Assembly: GCA_009692615.1 (NCBI GenBank)
Contig: SHYW01000032.1
Span: 1-44,931 of the forward strand
Reading direction: 5' to 3'
Length of the DNA: 44,931 nucleotides
Source: Deltaproteobacteria bacterium
GTDB lineage: Bacteria; Desulfobacterota; Binatia; UBA9968
Positions 7,901 to 16,602 of this stretch are shown in pieces (position 1 is the first letter of the stretch; every line of letters begins with the position of its first letter). Under the pieces are notes generated by a model. That model saw nothing but the letters and a program-made list of their open reading frames with translations, was not told where the DNA came from and did no database searches. A program made the position numbers and the translations under genes.

Positions 7901-8518
7901 TCATTTTTTTGGAATCTCCATCCCCCTCTGTACCGCCGGCCGCTCGGAAATCTGGTCGAACCAGCGCTTGACGTTGGCAAACTCTTCGAGCTTGACGTTG
8001 TGGCCATCATGGCGGCCGACCCAGGGATAGGTCGCGATATCGGCGATGGAGTAGGCGCCGGTGAGATATTCGCTTTCACCCAGTTGTTTATCGAGCACCC
8101 TGTAGAGCCGCACCGCTTCTTTGTAGAAGCGCTCAATGGCCGCGGGATTTTTGTCTTCGAGACGATAAAAATAATTCGCCTGGCCTAACATCGGTCCGAC
8201 GCCGCCCATTTGAAACATCAGCCATTGAATCACCGTGTAGCGCTGGGCCAAATCCGCCGGCCAAAGCTTGCCCGCCTTTTCGGCGAGATACATAAGAATC
8301 GCGCCGGACTCGAAAAGTTTGAAGGGCTTGCCGTCCGGCCCATCGCTGTCGATGATCGCGGGAATCTTATTGTTCGGATTGATCGCCAGATATTCCGGCT
8401 TGAGCTGATCGCCCTGACCGATATTGATCGCATGCACTTCGTAGGGCATGGCGATTTCTTCGAGCATGATGGAAACCTTTTTGCCGTTAGGCGTTCCCCA
8501 AGTATAAAGTTGAATCAT
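7901..8518 (-). CDS. yfcG: Glutathione S-transferase family protein, Nu-class (YfcG-like)
   Basis: A 205-residue cytoplasmic protein with an N-terminal thioredoxin-like domain and a C-terminal helical domain. The opening MIQLYTWGTPNGKKVSIMLE, then NPNNKIPAIID (cis-proline loop) and LFESGAILMYLAEKAG match the Nu-class enzymes YfcG and YghU of E. coli, which bind two glutathiones and reduce disulfides rather than conjugate electrophiles. The length agrees with YfcG, not the longer YghU. The ATG is preceded by AAAGGAA that overlaps the end of the MFS gene, whose stop lies three bases upstream, so it is translated from the same message. Next downstream comes a hairpin repeat. Confidence 0.85.
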   Translation of the reverse strand: MIQLYTWGTPNGKKVSIMLEEIAMPYEVHAINIGQGDQLKPEYLAINPNNKIPAIIDSDGPDGKPFKLFESGAILMYLAEKAGKLWPADLAQRYTVIQWLMFQMGGVGPMLGQANYFYRLEDKNPAAIERFYKEAVRLYRVLDKQLGESEYLTGAYSIADIATYPWVGRHDGHNVKLEEFANVKRWFDQISERPAVQRGMEIPKK

Positions 8519-8521
8519 TGG

Positions 8522-9775
8522 CTAGTTCCTTTCAGATTGAGCTTTGACGGCTTGGCCCGCCGCCCACACGATAAACACGGAGACCACCAAACAGGCAAGG
8601 GAAAACCAAAACGGAATCGCATAACTGTGCGTGACGTCGAAAAGATAGCCGCCGAGCCAGGCGCCGATGGCGCCGCCTAGACCGATGCTAAAAGTAAAAT
8701 AACCGAAGATCGCGCCGAAATGTTTACCGTGAAAAATATCGGCGGAGATCGCCGACAGGACCAAGGCGCGCGAGCCTTGGCCCAAGCCGTAACAAACCGC
8801 ATAGGTGTAAAGCAGCCACGGCATCGACGTGTCATGGATCGACAACAGCGCGACAATTCCGAAGGCGGAGATGATCTGCACCCAGGTAAAAACCATCTGG
8901 CGATTCATCACGTCGGCGAGATAGCCGAACAAGATGCGCCCGCCGATGCTGATCACGCCCATCAGACCGAACATCGACGCGGCGAACACATTGGCATAGC
9001 CGACGTCGACGGTGTGGGCGATCTGATGCGTGACGATGATTTGATTGCCCAAGCTCGCCAGCGTGCGCGCGATGAACAGCAGCCAAAACGCGCGATTGCT
9101 AAGCGCGCGTTTCACCGTCCAGTCGCTGTCCGAAGTTTTTTCTGACTCCTGGTTCGTCTCCTTCGCTTGCGGTCCGCCGGCTTGATTATCGCGCGGTAAA
9201 AAATACAGCACCGGCGGAATGACTAACAAACTCGTGATCGCCGCCAAACCGATGTAGGCGGGCGACCAACCCCATTTGTCGATCATCAACTGCGCCACGG
9301 GGACAAGCATGACGATGCCGACACCGCCGCCGGCCCAGGCGATGCCGAGCGCCGTGCCTTTGCGTTCGGGAAAATTGCGCGTGATGATCGCGACGTGGGG
9401 CACCATGCCGATCAGTGCGATGCCCGCCGCGCTGACGATGCCGATCCAAAAGTAAAACTGCCAAATCGACGAGATCGTCGACGCGAAACCGAGGCCGATA
9501 AACAGCACCAAGCCGCCGAGCGTCAACGTCTTGCGCCCGCCGATACGATCGATCAATCCGCCGGCCCAAGGTAAACAGGCGCCTTCGAAAATGATCGCCA
9601 GGGAGATCGCACCCGCAGTGGTCGCCCGCGACCAACCGAAGGCATCGAGCATGGCGACGAAAAACACGCCGAAGGTGCCGTGCAGTCCGCGCCCGACGGC
9701 GATGTGGAGAAACGCCAAAGCGACTAAGCCATAGCGTTTGAGCGCCGCGGCGCGACTGTCGATCGAATCAGACAT
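8522..9775 (-). CDS. MFS transporter, monocarboxylate/oxalate-formate antiporter-like
   Basis: A 417-residue inner-membrane protein with about twelve hydrophobic segments in two halves split by a charged loop (about 205-225, QAGGPQAKETNQESEKTSDS). The MFS signature appears as GGLIDRIGGRKTLTLGG after the second segment. The general look (GVFFVAMLDAFGWSRATTAG near the N-terminus) is that of the monocarboxylate and oxalate:formate antiporter group, suggesting import of a small organic acid; substrate unproved. It lies between an alpha/beta hydrolase gene (56-base gap) and the glutathione transferase gene (3-base gap). No good Shine-Dalgarno is seen before its ATG. Confidence 0.85.
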   Translation of the reverse strand: MSDSIDSRAAALKRYGLVALAFLHIAVGRGLHGTFGVFFVAMLDAFGWSRATTAGAISLAIIFEGACLPWAGGLIDRIGGRKTLTLGGLVLFIGLGFASTISSIWQFYFWIGIVSAAGIALIGMVPHVAIITRNFPERKGTALGIAWAGGGVGIVMLVPVAQLMIDKWGWSPAYIGLAAITSLLVIPPVLYFLPRDNQAGGPQAKETNQESEKTSDSDWTVKRALSNRAFWLLFIARTLASLGNQIIVTHQIAHTVDVGYANVFAASMFGLMGVISIGGRILFGYLADVMNRQMVFTWVQIISAFGIVALLSIHDTSMPWLLYTYAVCYGLGQGSRALVLSAISADIFHGKHFGAIFGYFTFSIGLGGAIGAWLGGYLFDVTHSYAIPFWFSLACLVVSVFIVWAAGQAVKAQSERN

Positions 9776-9831
9776 AAGAATAAACGAAAGCCATAACCCG
9801 CGCGGATGGAAAAGTCGAATCGATGGCGTAA

Positions 9832-10674
9832 CTATTTCAACAGCAACGGGGCGGCGGCCACGGCCATCTTAGCGTTGTTGTGATCGGCGCCAGCTACGGT
9901 GGCGATTTCCCATTGGAATGGCGCATTCAATTGGCTCGCGGCGAGCCGCGCCGCGCGAAAAAAATTCTCGCCGCGCGCCAAACGATGGGCTCCTTGGCGC
10001 ATCGCTCCAGCGCTGCGATTGAGCTGAGGATGTTTGGGATCGACATCCTTATCGCCCAGCAAGATTAAAAGTTTTTTGCCAAGTGCTGCGGTTAAATCAG
10101 TCGCATCGAGGCCGCTGGCTTTCAGGCCGTAAGGAAATCGAACCTCGAAGTCGGGCATCATGTACCAGCCCGCATTCGCGGCCACGGCAGTTTTCGCCCG
10201 CGCTTTGGGATGCGACAGAATGAAACGGTGAACGAACTGGGCTCCCGCCGAGTGGCCGTAAAGCAGATAGTCCGATGCATTCAATCCGGTTAGCTTGATT
10301 GCATGGTCGAAAAGTTTTTCCAATGCGGCGGACGCAGCATCCTGTTTTGCCGCCGCGTAACCGCCGCCGCCGGGAAAATTCTCCGCGGCGAACTCGGGCA
10401 CCAACAGCAGAGCCTTGGCGCGCTCAGCATAAGGTTGCCACTCATTGCGATAGCGCTCGGCATCGCGCTGCACGCCGTGCATGACGAACAGAACCGCCGC
10501 ATTGGGCGACATCTCCTTAGGCCGGTAGCTCCACACCGTGATCGGCCGAATTTTCACAGCGTCTTGATAGTCGAAGTTGAATCGGTCTTGACCGATCTTT
10601 AATGCCGTCTCCTGCGCCATCGCTGGCGCCGCCATATTGAACAAAAGCAACAATGCCGCTAGAGGGTTACGCAT
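9832..10674 (-). CDS. Secreted alpha/beta hydrolase (esterase/PHB depolymerase-like)
   Basis: A 280-residue hydrolase with a signal peptide (MRNPLAALLLLFNMAAPAMA, then QE). The nucleophile elbow is GHSAG (about 139-143), the acid is probably in LGDKDVDP and the histidine in VAGADHNN, giving a Ser-Asp-His triad. VLFVMHGVQRDAERYRNEW supplies the oxyanion-hole strand (HGV) as in feruloyl esterase/PHB depolymerase-type proteins. It should act in the periplasm on an ester or similar bond; the substrate is unknown. It begins 24 bases after the stop of the cupredoxin-like lipoprotein gene and precedes the MFS gene by 56 bases, within a minus-strand run that may be one operon. Confidence 0.82.
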   Translation of the reverse strand: MRNPLAALLLLFNMAAPAMAQETALKIGQDRFNFDYQDAVKIRPITVWSYRPKEMSPNAAVLFVMHGVQRDAERYRNEWQPYAERAKALLLVPEFAAENFPGGGGYAAAKQDAASAALEKLFDHAIKLTGLNASDYLLYGHSAGAQFVHRFILSHPKARAKTAVAANAGWYMMPDFEVRFPYGLKASGLDATDLTAALGKKLLILLGDKDVDPKHPQLNRSAGAMRQGAHRLARGENFFRAARLAASQLNAPFQWEIATVAGADHNNAKMAVAAAPLLLK

Positions 10675-10698
10675 GATCCAATTCTCGATTCCGTACGG

Positions 10699-11454
10699 CT
10701 ATTTCTTCCTCTGAAACTCGAAGGTCACGTTCACCGTCTCACCGCTTTTGAGTTCAACCTGTTGCGCCGCCGAACCCAGCGTCTCATGCCATACTTCGAG
10801 GGAATATTTTCCCGCCGGCACATCGGTGAGCATAAACGTTCCGTCGGCCCGCGAAACATCGAAATAAACGTTGTCGGTGACGACGATCCAGCCGCTCATC
10901 CAGCCATGCACGTCGCAGCGGAGCGAGATAATCTCCGGCTTGGCGAACTGTTCTTTGATCTCTTTTAAATATTTCGGCTGGGCGCGATTGAACGGCGCAT
11001 TGAGCTGACTCTGCGTATGCACGTTATGCAGAATGCCGTCGCTGTTCTTGATCGCCACCGTCGCGCCGGTCGGAACGACCAGCACGTGGGGAACGTATTC
11101 GCACTTCGCTTGATCCAACAGTGCGTCTTTGCTCGGTGCCTTACCCTGGCTGAGCCCGGCGATCTGCACCACGGCATTTTTCAGGCCTCCGTCACTGCCG
11201 ACCTGCACTAACGGATCTTGCTTGGCGTCACCGCAAACTTCTTTATCTTTACCGACGGAGAGTTTGCCCGCGCTGTGCGTACCTTTGAAAATCACCTTGC
11301 CAGAGATCGTCCCGGTAGCGGACGGTGGTGGATTGGATTGGGAGCTTTCCGCTGGCGACGCTTTAGCTAGCGCGGATTTCTGCTCCGACTCTTTGGAACA
11401 GCCGACGGTAAACAGCATTACCAAACTCAGCAACAGTTTTATTGTTTGTATCAT
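10699..11454 (-). CDS. Cupredoxin-like lipoprotein with carboxypeptidase-regulatory-type domain
   Basis: Starts at ATG 11454 (GGAGC seven bases upstream; a TTG two codons earlier is less likely). A lipobox LFTVGC puts the lipidated cysteine at residue 19. After a Ser/Pro/Ala linker, a beta-rich domain contains H143-x2-H146 (LHNVH) and C180-DV-H183-GW-M186, the C-x2-H-x2-M spacing of type I copper sites, so a blue-copper-like site is plausible. The last 60 residues (ADGTFMLTDVPAGKYSLEVW) form a carboxypeptidase-regulatory/CNA-B-like beta sandwich. Related proteins occur beside methylamine or metal-respiration genes, but their function is poorly known. It sits 18 bases after the 14-TM exporter and 24 bases before the hydrolase. 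Electron transfer or copper binding at the membrane surface is inference. Confidence 0.75.
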   Translation of the reverse strand: MIQTIKLLLSLVMLFTVGCSKESEQKSALAKASPAESSQSNPPPSATGTISGKVIFKGTHSAGKLSVGKDKEVCGDAKQDPLVQVGSDGGLKNAVVQIAGLSQGKAPSKDALLDQAKCEYVPHVLVVPTGATVAIKNSDGILHNVHTQSQLNAPFNRAQPKYLKEIKEQFAKPEIISLRCDVHGWMSGWIVVTDNVYFDVSRADGTFMLTDVPAGKYSLEVWHETLGSAAQQVELKSGETVNVTFEFQRKK

Positions 11455-11478
11455 GGTCAAGCTCCGATCGTCGCTAAA

Positions 11479-12909
11479 TTAATGCGTCTGCTCCTTGCGT
11501 TCGCCGCGCAGCGCTGAAGAGAGCATAGCCAGCAGCGCCATGGAACCGCCGACGAGAAAACTGAAGTTCATCGCGCGCACGAACATTTCCGGATTGGCCG
11601 CCGTCGGCGTCGCGGTCGGGTCGCCGGTGTAATAACGAAACGCCGTGGTCAACAACAGGGTGGCGAGCGACACGCCAAAGGTCGTGCCCAAACCGAACAT
11701 GACATAAATCGCGCCGGTAGCGACACCGCGATGTTCGTTGGGCACCGAGGTGATCATCGCCGTGTGGTTGGCAGTGAAGAACAACGCGGTCGCCAAGCCC
11801 CAGAGCGCGAGAACGCCCACCGCCGCGAGCCAATGGGAGTCCGCACGCAAATACGAACCGAAGAATCCCGCCGCGGCTAAAAATGAAATGCCGATGGTGC
11901 CCGGCACCCGCGGCCCCATTTTATCCACTGCCCGACCGACCAGCGGCGACAGCGTCACGGTGAAAATCGGCGCGCTGACGAACAGCAAGCCGATGAACGA
12001 TGGCTTGAGATGCAATACTTCTTGTAAGTAAAAAGGCATCACGAAGCCGATCATCACTTGAGCGACGCCGACCAGAAGTAATGCCACACTACTCAGCGTG
12101 AACATGCGAATACGAAACAGCGACAGATCGAGGATCGGACTGGCCGTGGTGCTTTCACGATAGAGAAAGCCGGCGAAGACAATCACGAAGGCAATCATCA
12201 ATACGCCGCGTAGCGCCGGCGACAACGATTCCATGATGCGATGATCGACGCAGGCGACCAGCGAAGTGGTCGCGGCGATCAGCAGCAGCGCGCCGAGATA
12301 ATCGATGGTCCGCTGCGCGCCCGTGACCGGCTGGGGCGGCGGCACGTTGCCTTTCATGCGATTGATCACCGTCAACACCATGCCGCACATGGCGATTGGT
12401 ATCAGCGCGAAAAACACCGCGCGCCAATGAATATAGTCGATCAGCAAGCCGCCCATGCTCGGGCCGATCAACACGCCGGTGTGAAACGCCGTGGTCATGA
12501 AGCCCTGGGCCCTGCCGGTCGACTCTTTAGGCAACGCTTCCATCGCCAGCGCCCGCCCCTGGGACTGCGTCATCGACGCGCCGACGCCTTGGAACATGCG
12601 AAACAAAATCAGCTGCGTGACGTTTTGCGACAAGCCGCAGGCGAGCGCCGCCAGCGACGAAACGATCAAACCGAGACCGAAGAGCGTGTGGCGCCCATAA
12701 ATATCGCCAATACGGCCAAATATTAACGACAAACTGATTTGCGAAATCTGATAGGCGATCACCGCCCAAGAAATGCCGACGATGGTGGTCTGCAGACTAT
12801 TCGCCATCGTCGGCAGCGACACGGAAAAAATCCGGCTCGACGTGCCGGCGAGAAAATTTCCCAGCGCCGCATTACAGAGCAGCAGCCAATTGATTTGCGC
12901 GGTGGTCAT
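11479..12909 (-). CDS. MFS exporter, DHA2 (EmrB/QacA) family
   Basis: A 476-residue membrane protein with about fourteen hydrophobic segments. The MFS motif A is seen as FGRIGDIYGRHTLFG (about 64-78) and the antiporter motif C as HTGVLIGPSMGGLL (about 145-158), both typical of drug:H+ antiporters of the DHA2 group. It would export small organic molecules; specificity cannot be read. The ATG overlaps the stop of the upstream small gene as ATGA, so the two are translationally coupled. The cupredoxin-like lipoprotein gene follows at an 18-base gap. No membrane-fusion or outer-membrane partner gene is adjacent. Confidence 0.87.
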   Translation of the reverse strand: MTTAQINWLLLCNAALGNFLAGTSSRIFSVSLPTMANSLQTTIVGISWAVIAYQISQISLSLIFGRIGDIYGRHTLFGLGLIVSSLAALACGLSQNVTQLILFRMFQGVGASMTQSQGRALAMEALPKESTGRAQGFMTTAFHTGVLIGPSMGGLLIDYIHWRAVFFALIPIAMCGMVLTVINRMKGNVPPPQPVTGAQRTIDYLGALLLIAATTSLVACVDHRIMESLSPALRGVLMIAFVIVFAGFLYRESTTASPILDLSLFRIRMFTLSSVALLLVGVAQVMIGFVMPFYLQEVLHLKPSFIGLLFVSAPIFTVTLSPLVGRAVDKMGPRVPGTIGISFLAAAGFFGSYLRADSHWLAAVGVLALWGLATALFFTANHTAMITSVPNEHRGVATGAIYVMFGLGTTFGVSLATLLLTTAFRYYTGDPTATPTAANPEMFVRAMNFSFLVGGSMALLAMLSSALRGERKEQTH

Positions 12910-13313
12910 GACCAGTAGTTTTCGACGATTTCGATGCAGCCAGCCAAAGCGCTTTCGACATCGGCCGTAGTTGGTTCCAATGCATGGCGCGCTTGAGCAA
13001 ACGCTTTCAAGCGCTCGGCTTCAGTGATCGTAAGCAAATTTTTCGCCGCGGCGGCAGGCACTAAATCCAACGAACTCTGCGCCGACCATTGCGACAGCTG
13101 CAAGCGCGCCTTCAACCAATCCGCTAGCGCTTGATCGCACAACACCAACGCATCCCGCGGCGCCAAACCGCCCACCGACCAGCCATTGAGCGCCCGGCTC
13201 AGCATACGAATCGCCCGCCCCTCCGCCGAGTGATGGCCGCACAGCCGTTCTTTCTCGGCAAGGTTGGCGAACGTAGATTGAGCATCGAATGCCATAACAA
13301 CATGAAACAGCAA
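12906..13313 (-). CDS. Small all-helical protein of unknown function
   Basis: I do not recognise this 135-residue protein. It is predicted helical and rich in Ala and Leu, with tryptophans in RALNGWSV, LADWLKARLQLSQW and NYW-S at the end. The pattern of paired helices faintly recalls HEPN-type bundles, but the catalytic RxxxxH motif of HEPN nucleases is not present. Its stop overlaps the start of the MFS exporter gene (ATGA), which supports it being a real gene, perhaps the first of the minus-strand operon. A second ATG seven codons in is an alternative start. A hairpin repeat begins 17 bases upstream. Confidence 0.6.
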   Translation of the reverse strand: MLFHVVMAFDAQSTFANLAEKERLCGHHSAEGRAIRMLSRALNGWSVGGLAPRDALVLCDQALADWLKARLQLSQWSAQSSLDLVPAAAAKNLLTITEAERLKAFAQARHALEPTTADVESALAGCIEIVENYWS

Positions 13314-13329
13314 CTATGTTGTGACATAA

Positions 13330-13412
13330 TTCACCACGAAGTTCACGAAGGACACGAAGGTTTCTGACAATAAGAACTCCGAACTTCGTGCGCTTCGCGC
13401 CTTCGTGGTGAA
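13330..13412. repeat. CACGAAGGA-type hairpin repeat
   Basis: Starts TTCACCACGAAGTTCACGAA and ends CGCCTTCGTGGTGAAA. The left arm holds three 9-base units (CACGAAGTT, CACGAAGGA, CACGAAGGT); the right arm has CTTCGTGCGCTTCGCGCC. It separates the divergent genes at 13313 and 13490. Confidence 0.7.
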
Positions 13413-13489
13413 ACCAATTTGAGGTTGACAGCACCACGCGGCAATAACTAAGGTGAGGCCAATCAATAAACTTAAATGGAGGACACGAC

Positions 13490-14455
13490 ATGGAACCCCT
13501 ACCCCGCGGCGCGAATTTTCAACGGGCCTTGATGCTTTGGGAAATCGGTCTGCATATCGCCGGCGATTCCACCACGCCTTACTACGGCCCACGCGACATG
13601 TGCATCACCGTCGGCAGCGGCTCCAATGAAACGATCAAGCCATGGTTGCGCATGTCGACCGGCTCGCCAATCTTGGCCCACGGCATCTGTCGCGGCGATC
13701 TTGAAGTCGCGATGATCAATCCCTCCGGTCTGCTTACCCAAGCCCACCGCGGCACCGGTTTATTTCCCGCGCCACTGCCGGTGCGTATCTTAGCGGTCTA
13801 TCCATCCCTCGATCATTTCGTCTACGTGGTTCATCCACGCACGGGACTCAAATCGTTGGCCGAGATCAAAGCGAACAAATATCCATTGCGCTTGTCGATC
13901 CGCGAAGACGCCACTCACTCCACTCGCGTGCTGGTGGACCAAACCTTGGCCGCCTACGGTATGACCATCAAAGACATCGAGTCGTGGGGCGGCAGTTTGC
14001 AATTGAACGGCGGCCCCGGCGACCAGCGCCGGCTCGACGCGCTGCGCGATGAAAGTATCGACGCGATCTTCGACGAAGGCTTGCCGCTGTGGTTTGAAGC
14101 GGCGCTGACCGCCGGCATGAAGCCGATCACGCTCGAAGATGCTGCGTTCAAATATCTCGTCGACGATCTCGGCTGGCGCCGCTACACGATCAAACCCGGC
14201 CGCTTCAAAGGCTTGGATCGAGATTACAGCTGCATCGACTACAGCGGCTGGCCGCTCTATACCCGCGCCGCGCTCCCCGACGGCGACGCCTACAAAATCT
14301 GCGACGCCCTAGCCGCCCGCAAAGAGCAAATGTTTTGGGAAGACTCTTACACCGGCATCGGCCAGTTGGGTGAAAACACCGACGCCACCCCGCGCGACGT
14401 ACCGCTCCACCCTGGGGCGGAGAAATGGTACCGCGAACATGGCTTTAAAGTTTAA
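13490..14455 (+). CDS. TAXI-family TRAP solute-binding protein, no signal peptide
   Basis: A 321-residue protein of the TAXI (TRAP-associated extracytoplasmic immunogenic) type. Diagnostic parts are CITVGSGSNETIKPWLRMS, GDLEVAMINPSGLLTQAHRG, LDHFVYVVHPRTGLKSLAEI and the second-lobe IDAIFDEGLPLWFEAAL. These proteins normally bind organic acids in the periplasm and feed a fused DctQM permease. GGAGGA at 13478-13483 lies six bases before the ATG, so the start is firm, yet the N-terminus (MEPLPRGANFQRALMLWEIG) has no hydrophobic export signal. Either it acts in the cytoplasm, uses another route, or is a binding-fold protein with a different role. No TRAP permease is in the window. It is flanked by hairpin repeats on both sides. 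Confidence 0.8.
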   Translation: MEPLPRGANFQRALMLWEIGLHIAGDSTTPYYGPRDMCITVGSGSNETIKPWLRMSTGSPILAHGICRGDLEVAMINPSGLLTQAHRGTGLFPAPLPVRILAVYPSLDHFVYVVHPRTGLKSLAEIKANKYPLRLSIREDATHSTRVLVDQTLAAYGMTIKDIESWGGSLQLNGGPGDQRRLDALRDESIDAIFDEGLPLWFEAALTAGMKPITLEDAAFKYLVDDLGWRRYTIKPGRFKGLDRDYSCIDYSGWPLYTRAALPDGDAYKICDALAARKEQMFWEDSYTGIGQLGENTDATPRDVPLHPGAEKWYREHGFKV

Positions 14456-14469
14456 CGAAGCAGATTGAT

Positions 14470-14536
14470 TTCACCACAGAGCACAAAGATGTCTAAGAAA
14501 AACTTTCTCTGTGTGCTCTGTACTCTCTGCGGTGAA
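14470..14536. repeat. CACAGAG-type hairpin repeat
   Basis: TTCACCACAGAGCACAAAGA at the left pairs with CTGTACTCTCTGCGGTGAAA at the right, with an inner AGAAAAACTTTCTCT. The outer ends (TTCACCAC...GTGAA) are those of the CACGAAGGA family, but the internal unit is CACAGAG, so it is a variant subfamily. It follows the TAXI gene directly and may also act as its transcript end. Confidence 0.6.
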
Positions 14537-14603
14537 ATATCCGACTAACTCCCAGGCAAAATTCCACCGTGTGCCGCCAGACCAACGCCGCCCTAGAACC
14601 AAC

Positions 14604-15602
14604 TCAGCGCCCCAACTCCTGGGCGACCTGGCGGGTTAGCGTGAAGTCGGCTAGGTCAGCGGGTTTCGCGGTAACTTTCATTTTGCTTTGCTCGGCGATG
14701 CGGTTGAGTTCGATTTGAATTTCGCCGTCGCTCAACCAAAGCGTCGGATTGAGCGTCTCCATGATCGCGTCATAGCAGGATTCGGCGACATCTTTTTCCA
14801 TTTTGTATTGCGAGATGATGAAGCCCACGGTGTCCGCTCTGCGCGCCTTGGCGAAATCCACCGCTTTAATCACGGCGCGGAGCGCGCGGCGAATTTTTTG
14901 CGGCTCCTTGGCCAATTTTTCCGTCGTCGTGACCAGGCCGGTGGTCGGCGCGACGTTGATCACATCGCTAGCCCTAACCAAATCGCGATAACCCTGCCGC
15001 TTGGCGAGAATGCTGTAGGGCGGTGTCAGCGCCACCGCGGGCATGCCGCCCTGCTGCAAAGTCAAATAGCCGTTGGCGACGTCGCCGGTGGAAACCAGCT
15101 GCACGTCTTTATCGACGCCGGAAGGCTTGAGCGCTTCGAGCACTTGATAGAACTGCGTGCCCCAGTTGCCGCCGACGCCAATCATTTTGCCGCGCAGATC
15201 TTCGACTCGCAGTATGTTTTTTTGCGCGACGATCCACAGATCGGCCTTCTTGGTGATGTTGAGCACCATTTTGAGCGGTGCGCCGTTGACCGCCGCGCGC
15301 AGCGCCGAACCACCGGCGGTGGTGAAGTCGATGCTGCCAGTCGCCAAGGCGGCAACCCCTGTGTTGGTGCGCATGACGATAATTTCGGCGGTCAAACCCT
15401 CGCGCGCAAAGAATCCTTCTTTGGCGGCGAGCTGAACCGGCCAAGATGCTAAACCCGGCGACGATGGCGAGATGCGAACGCGCTCTTGGGCGGCAACGGG
15501 ATTGAAGTCAACCTGAAATACAATGAGGCCGAATAGCGCGACCAAAAGATTTCGCGCTAACCCTAAACTCAAACCCCGAAACCCGAAACTCCTAAATCCC
15601 AT
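14604..15602 (-). CDS. ABC-type substrate-binding protein, NMT1/THI5-like
   Basis: A binding protein of about 332 residues. I start it at ATG 15602; an ATG five codons upstream (15617) is the alternative. Both lie inside the 3' end of the amidohydrolase gene, so the two are coupled. A signal peptide (LARNLLVALFGLIVFQ ... PVAA) precedes the mature part, which has PSSPGLASWPVQLAAKEGFF, DFTTAGGSALRAAVNGAPLK and VEDLRGKMIGVGGNWGTQF, the usual NMT1/SsuA pattern. The ligand is unknown but may be the substrate or product of the amidohydrolase. The N-terminal codons lie in a degenerate heptamer tract (15561-15600), making this part of the protein unusually repetitive. No permease or ATPase is next to it. 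Confidence 0.85.
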   Translation of the reverse strand: MGFRSFGFRGLSLGLARNLLVALFGLIVFQVDFNPVAAQERVRISPSSPGLASWPVQLAAKEGFFAREGLTAEIIVMRTNTGVAALATGSIDFTTAGGSALRAAVNGAPLKMVLNITKKADLWIVAQKNILRVEDLRGKMIGVGGNWGTQFYQVLEALKPSGVDKDVQLVSTGDVANGYLTLQQGGMPAVALTPPYSILAKRQGYRDLVRASDVINVAPTTGLVTTTEKLAKEPQKIRRALRAVIKAVDFAKARRADTVGFIISQYKMEKDVAESCYDAIMETLNPTLWLSDGEIQIELNRIAEQSKMKVTAKPADLADFTLTRQVAQELGR

Positions 15603-16602
15603 ACAGCGCCTTGGCATTGTCGTAGAGAATCTTGTCGATGATGCGCGGTTCGACTTCGCCTTTCTCCTTGATCGTGCGCAGCGCGGCGATTTCAGACGAG
15701 GTATCGTTGTGGCCGTAGTCCGAACCGATGACGATGTTGTCTTCGCCGGAATATTTCAGCACGTAGGGTAGATCGTCGTCGGTTTGGCAGGCCACGTACA
15801 CGTGATTGTCGCGGATCAGATTGCGCGCCGCCATGTTGTCGGCGCGGTCGAAGCGCCGGGCGATTTCCACTGCCATGTAGGGCACCCACTGGGCACGCAC
15901 TTCGATGAAGCCAAATCGGAGATTGGGAAATTTCTTCGGCACGCCGTCGTGTACGATGGCGTGAAACGCCGAGAGCACCGGCGCCTTGAAGCGCATGAAG
16001 CCGCTCTCGCCGTCGAACATTTGCACCCAGTCGAAGTTACCTGTGGAGGCATGGACGCAGATCGGCAGCCCGGCGATCTCCGCCGCTTGGTACAGCGGAA
16101 AGAAAAAGGGGTGGCTCAGCCGCTTGTCGGCGATCAGGCCGCGCATAAAAATCCCGCAGGCGCCGTGCGCCTTGGCGAAACGCACTTCTTCCACCGCGCT
16201 ATCGATGTCGATCACCGGCACCACCGCAATCCATTCGAGCCGTCCCTCGCCCTTGGCGCAAATATCGATGAGCCACTGATTGTAACTGCGGCAGATAGCG
16301 TTCTCGACCTCCGCCTTGGCCGTCAGCGGTCGCAGGAATAGAGAAGGATACAACACCTGCACGTCGATGTTGAGCTCGTCCATGTGTTTGAGCCGGCCCT
16401 TGATATCGCGCATCTCGCAAATTTCCATGGGCAAGTTGCGGTCGAAGTTGACGCCGCGATGAAACACTCGACCGTCGACCAACCAGTTTTGCGGTCGCCC
16501 GCCGCCGGGTGAGATGAGAAAGGGTCGGAGCTTTTCGTTCTCGATATGACTCCAGGTTTCTTCGCTTTCGATCACATGGGCGTCGGCATCGATGGTCGGC
16601 AT
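15592..16602 (-). CDS. Amidohydrolase family protein, ACMSD-like
   Basis: A 336-residue TIM-barrel metal enzyme of the amidohydrolase-2 family, whose known members decarboxylate or hydrate aromatic and related acids. The N-terminal metal site is DADAHVIE (5-12; the first His of the usual HxH is replaced), with further expected ligands around PICVHAST (about 198-205) and the catalytic aspartate in IVIGSDYGHND (about 303-313). The start is firm: GGAGGAA lies five bases before the ATG. It leads a two-gene minus-strand operon with the overlapping binding-protein gene. Degradation of an imported carboxylic acid is a reasonable guess, but the substrate is not readable. Confidence 0.87.
   Translation of the reverse strand: MPTIDADAHVIESEETWSHIENEKLRPFLISPGGGRPQNWLVDGRVFHRGVNFDRNLPMEICEMRDIKGRLKHMDELNIDVQVLYPSLFLRPLTAKAEVENAICRSYNQWLIDICAKGEGRLEWIAVVPVIDIDSAVEEVRFAKAHGACGIFMRGLIADKRLSHPFFFPLYQAAEIAGLPICVHASTGNFDWVQMFDGESGFMRFKAPVLSAFHAIVHDGVPKKFPNLRFGFIEVRAQWVPYMAVEIARRFDRADNMAARNLIRDNHVYVACQTDDDLPYVLKYSGEDNIVIGSDYGHNDTSSEIAALRTIKEKGEVEPRIIDKILYDNAKALYGI

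Noticed and set aside
14688-15452. Plus-strand open frame of 254 codons opposite the second NMT1-type binding protein
   Set aside because: Antisense shadow; His/Arg-rich translation typical of reversed GC-rich coding DNA.
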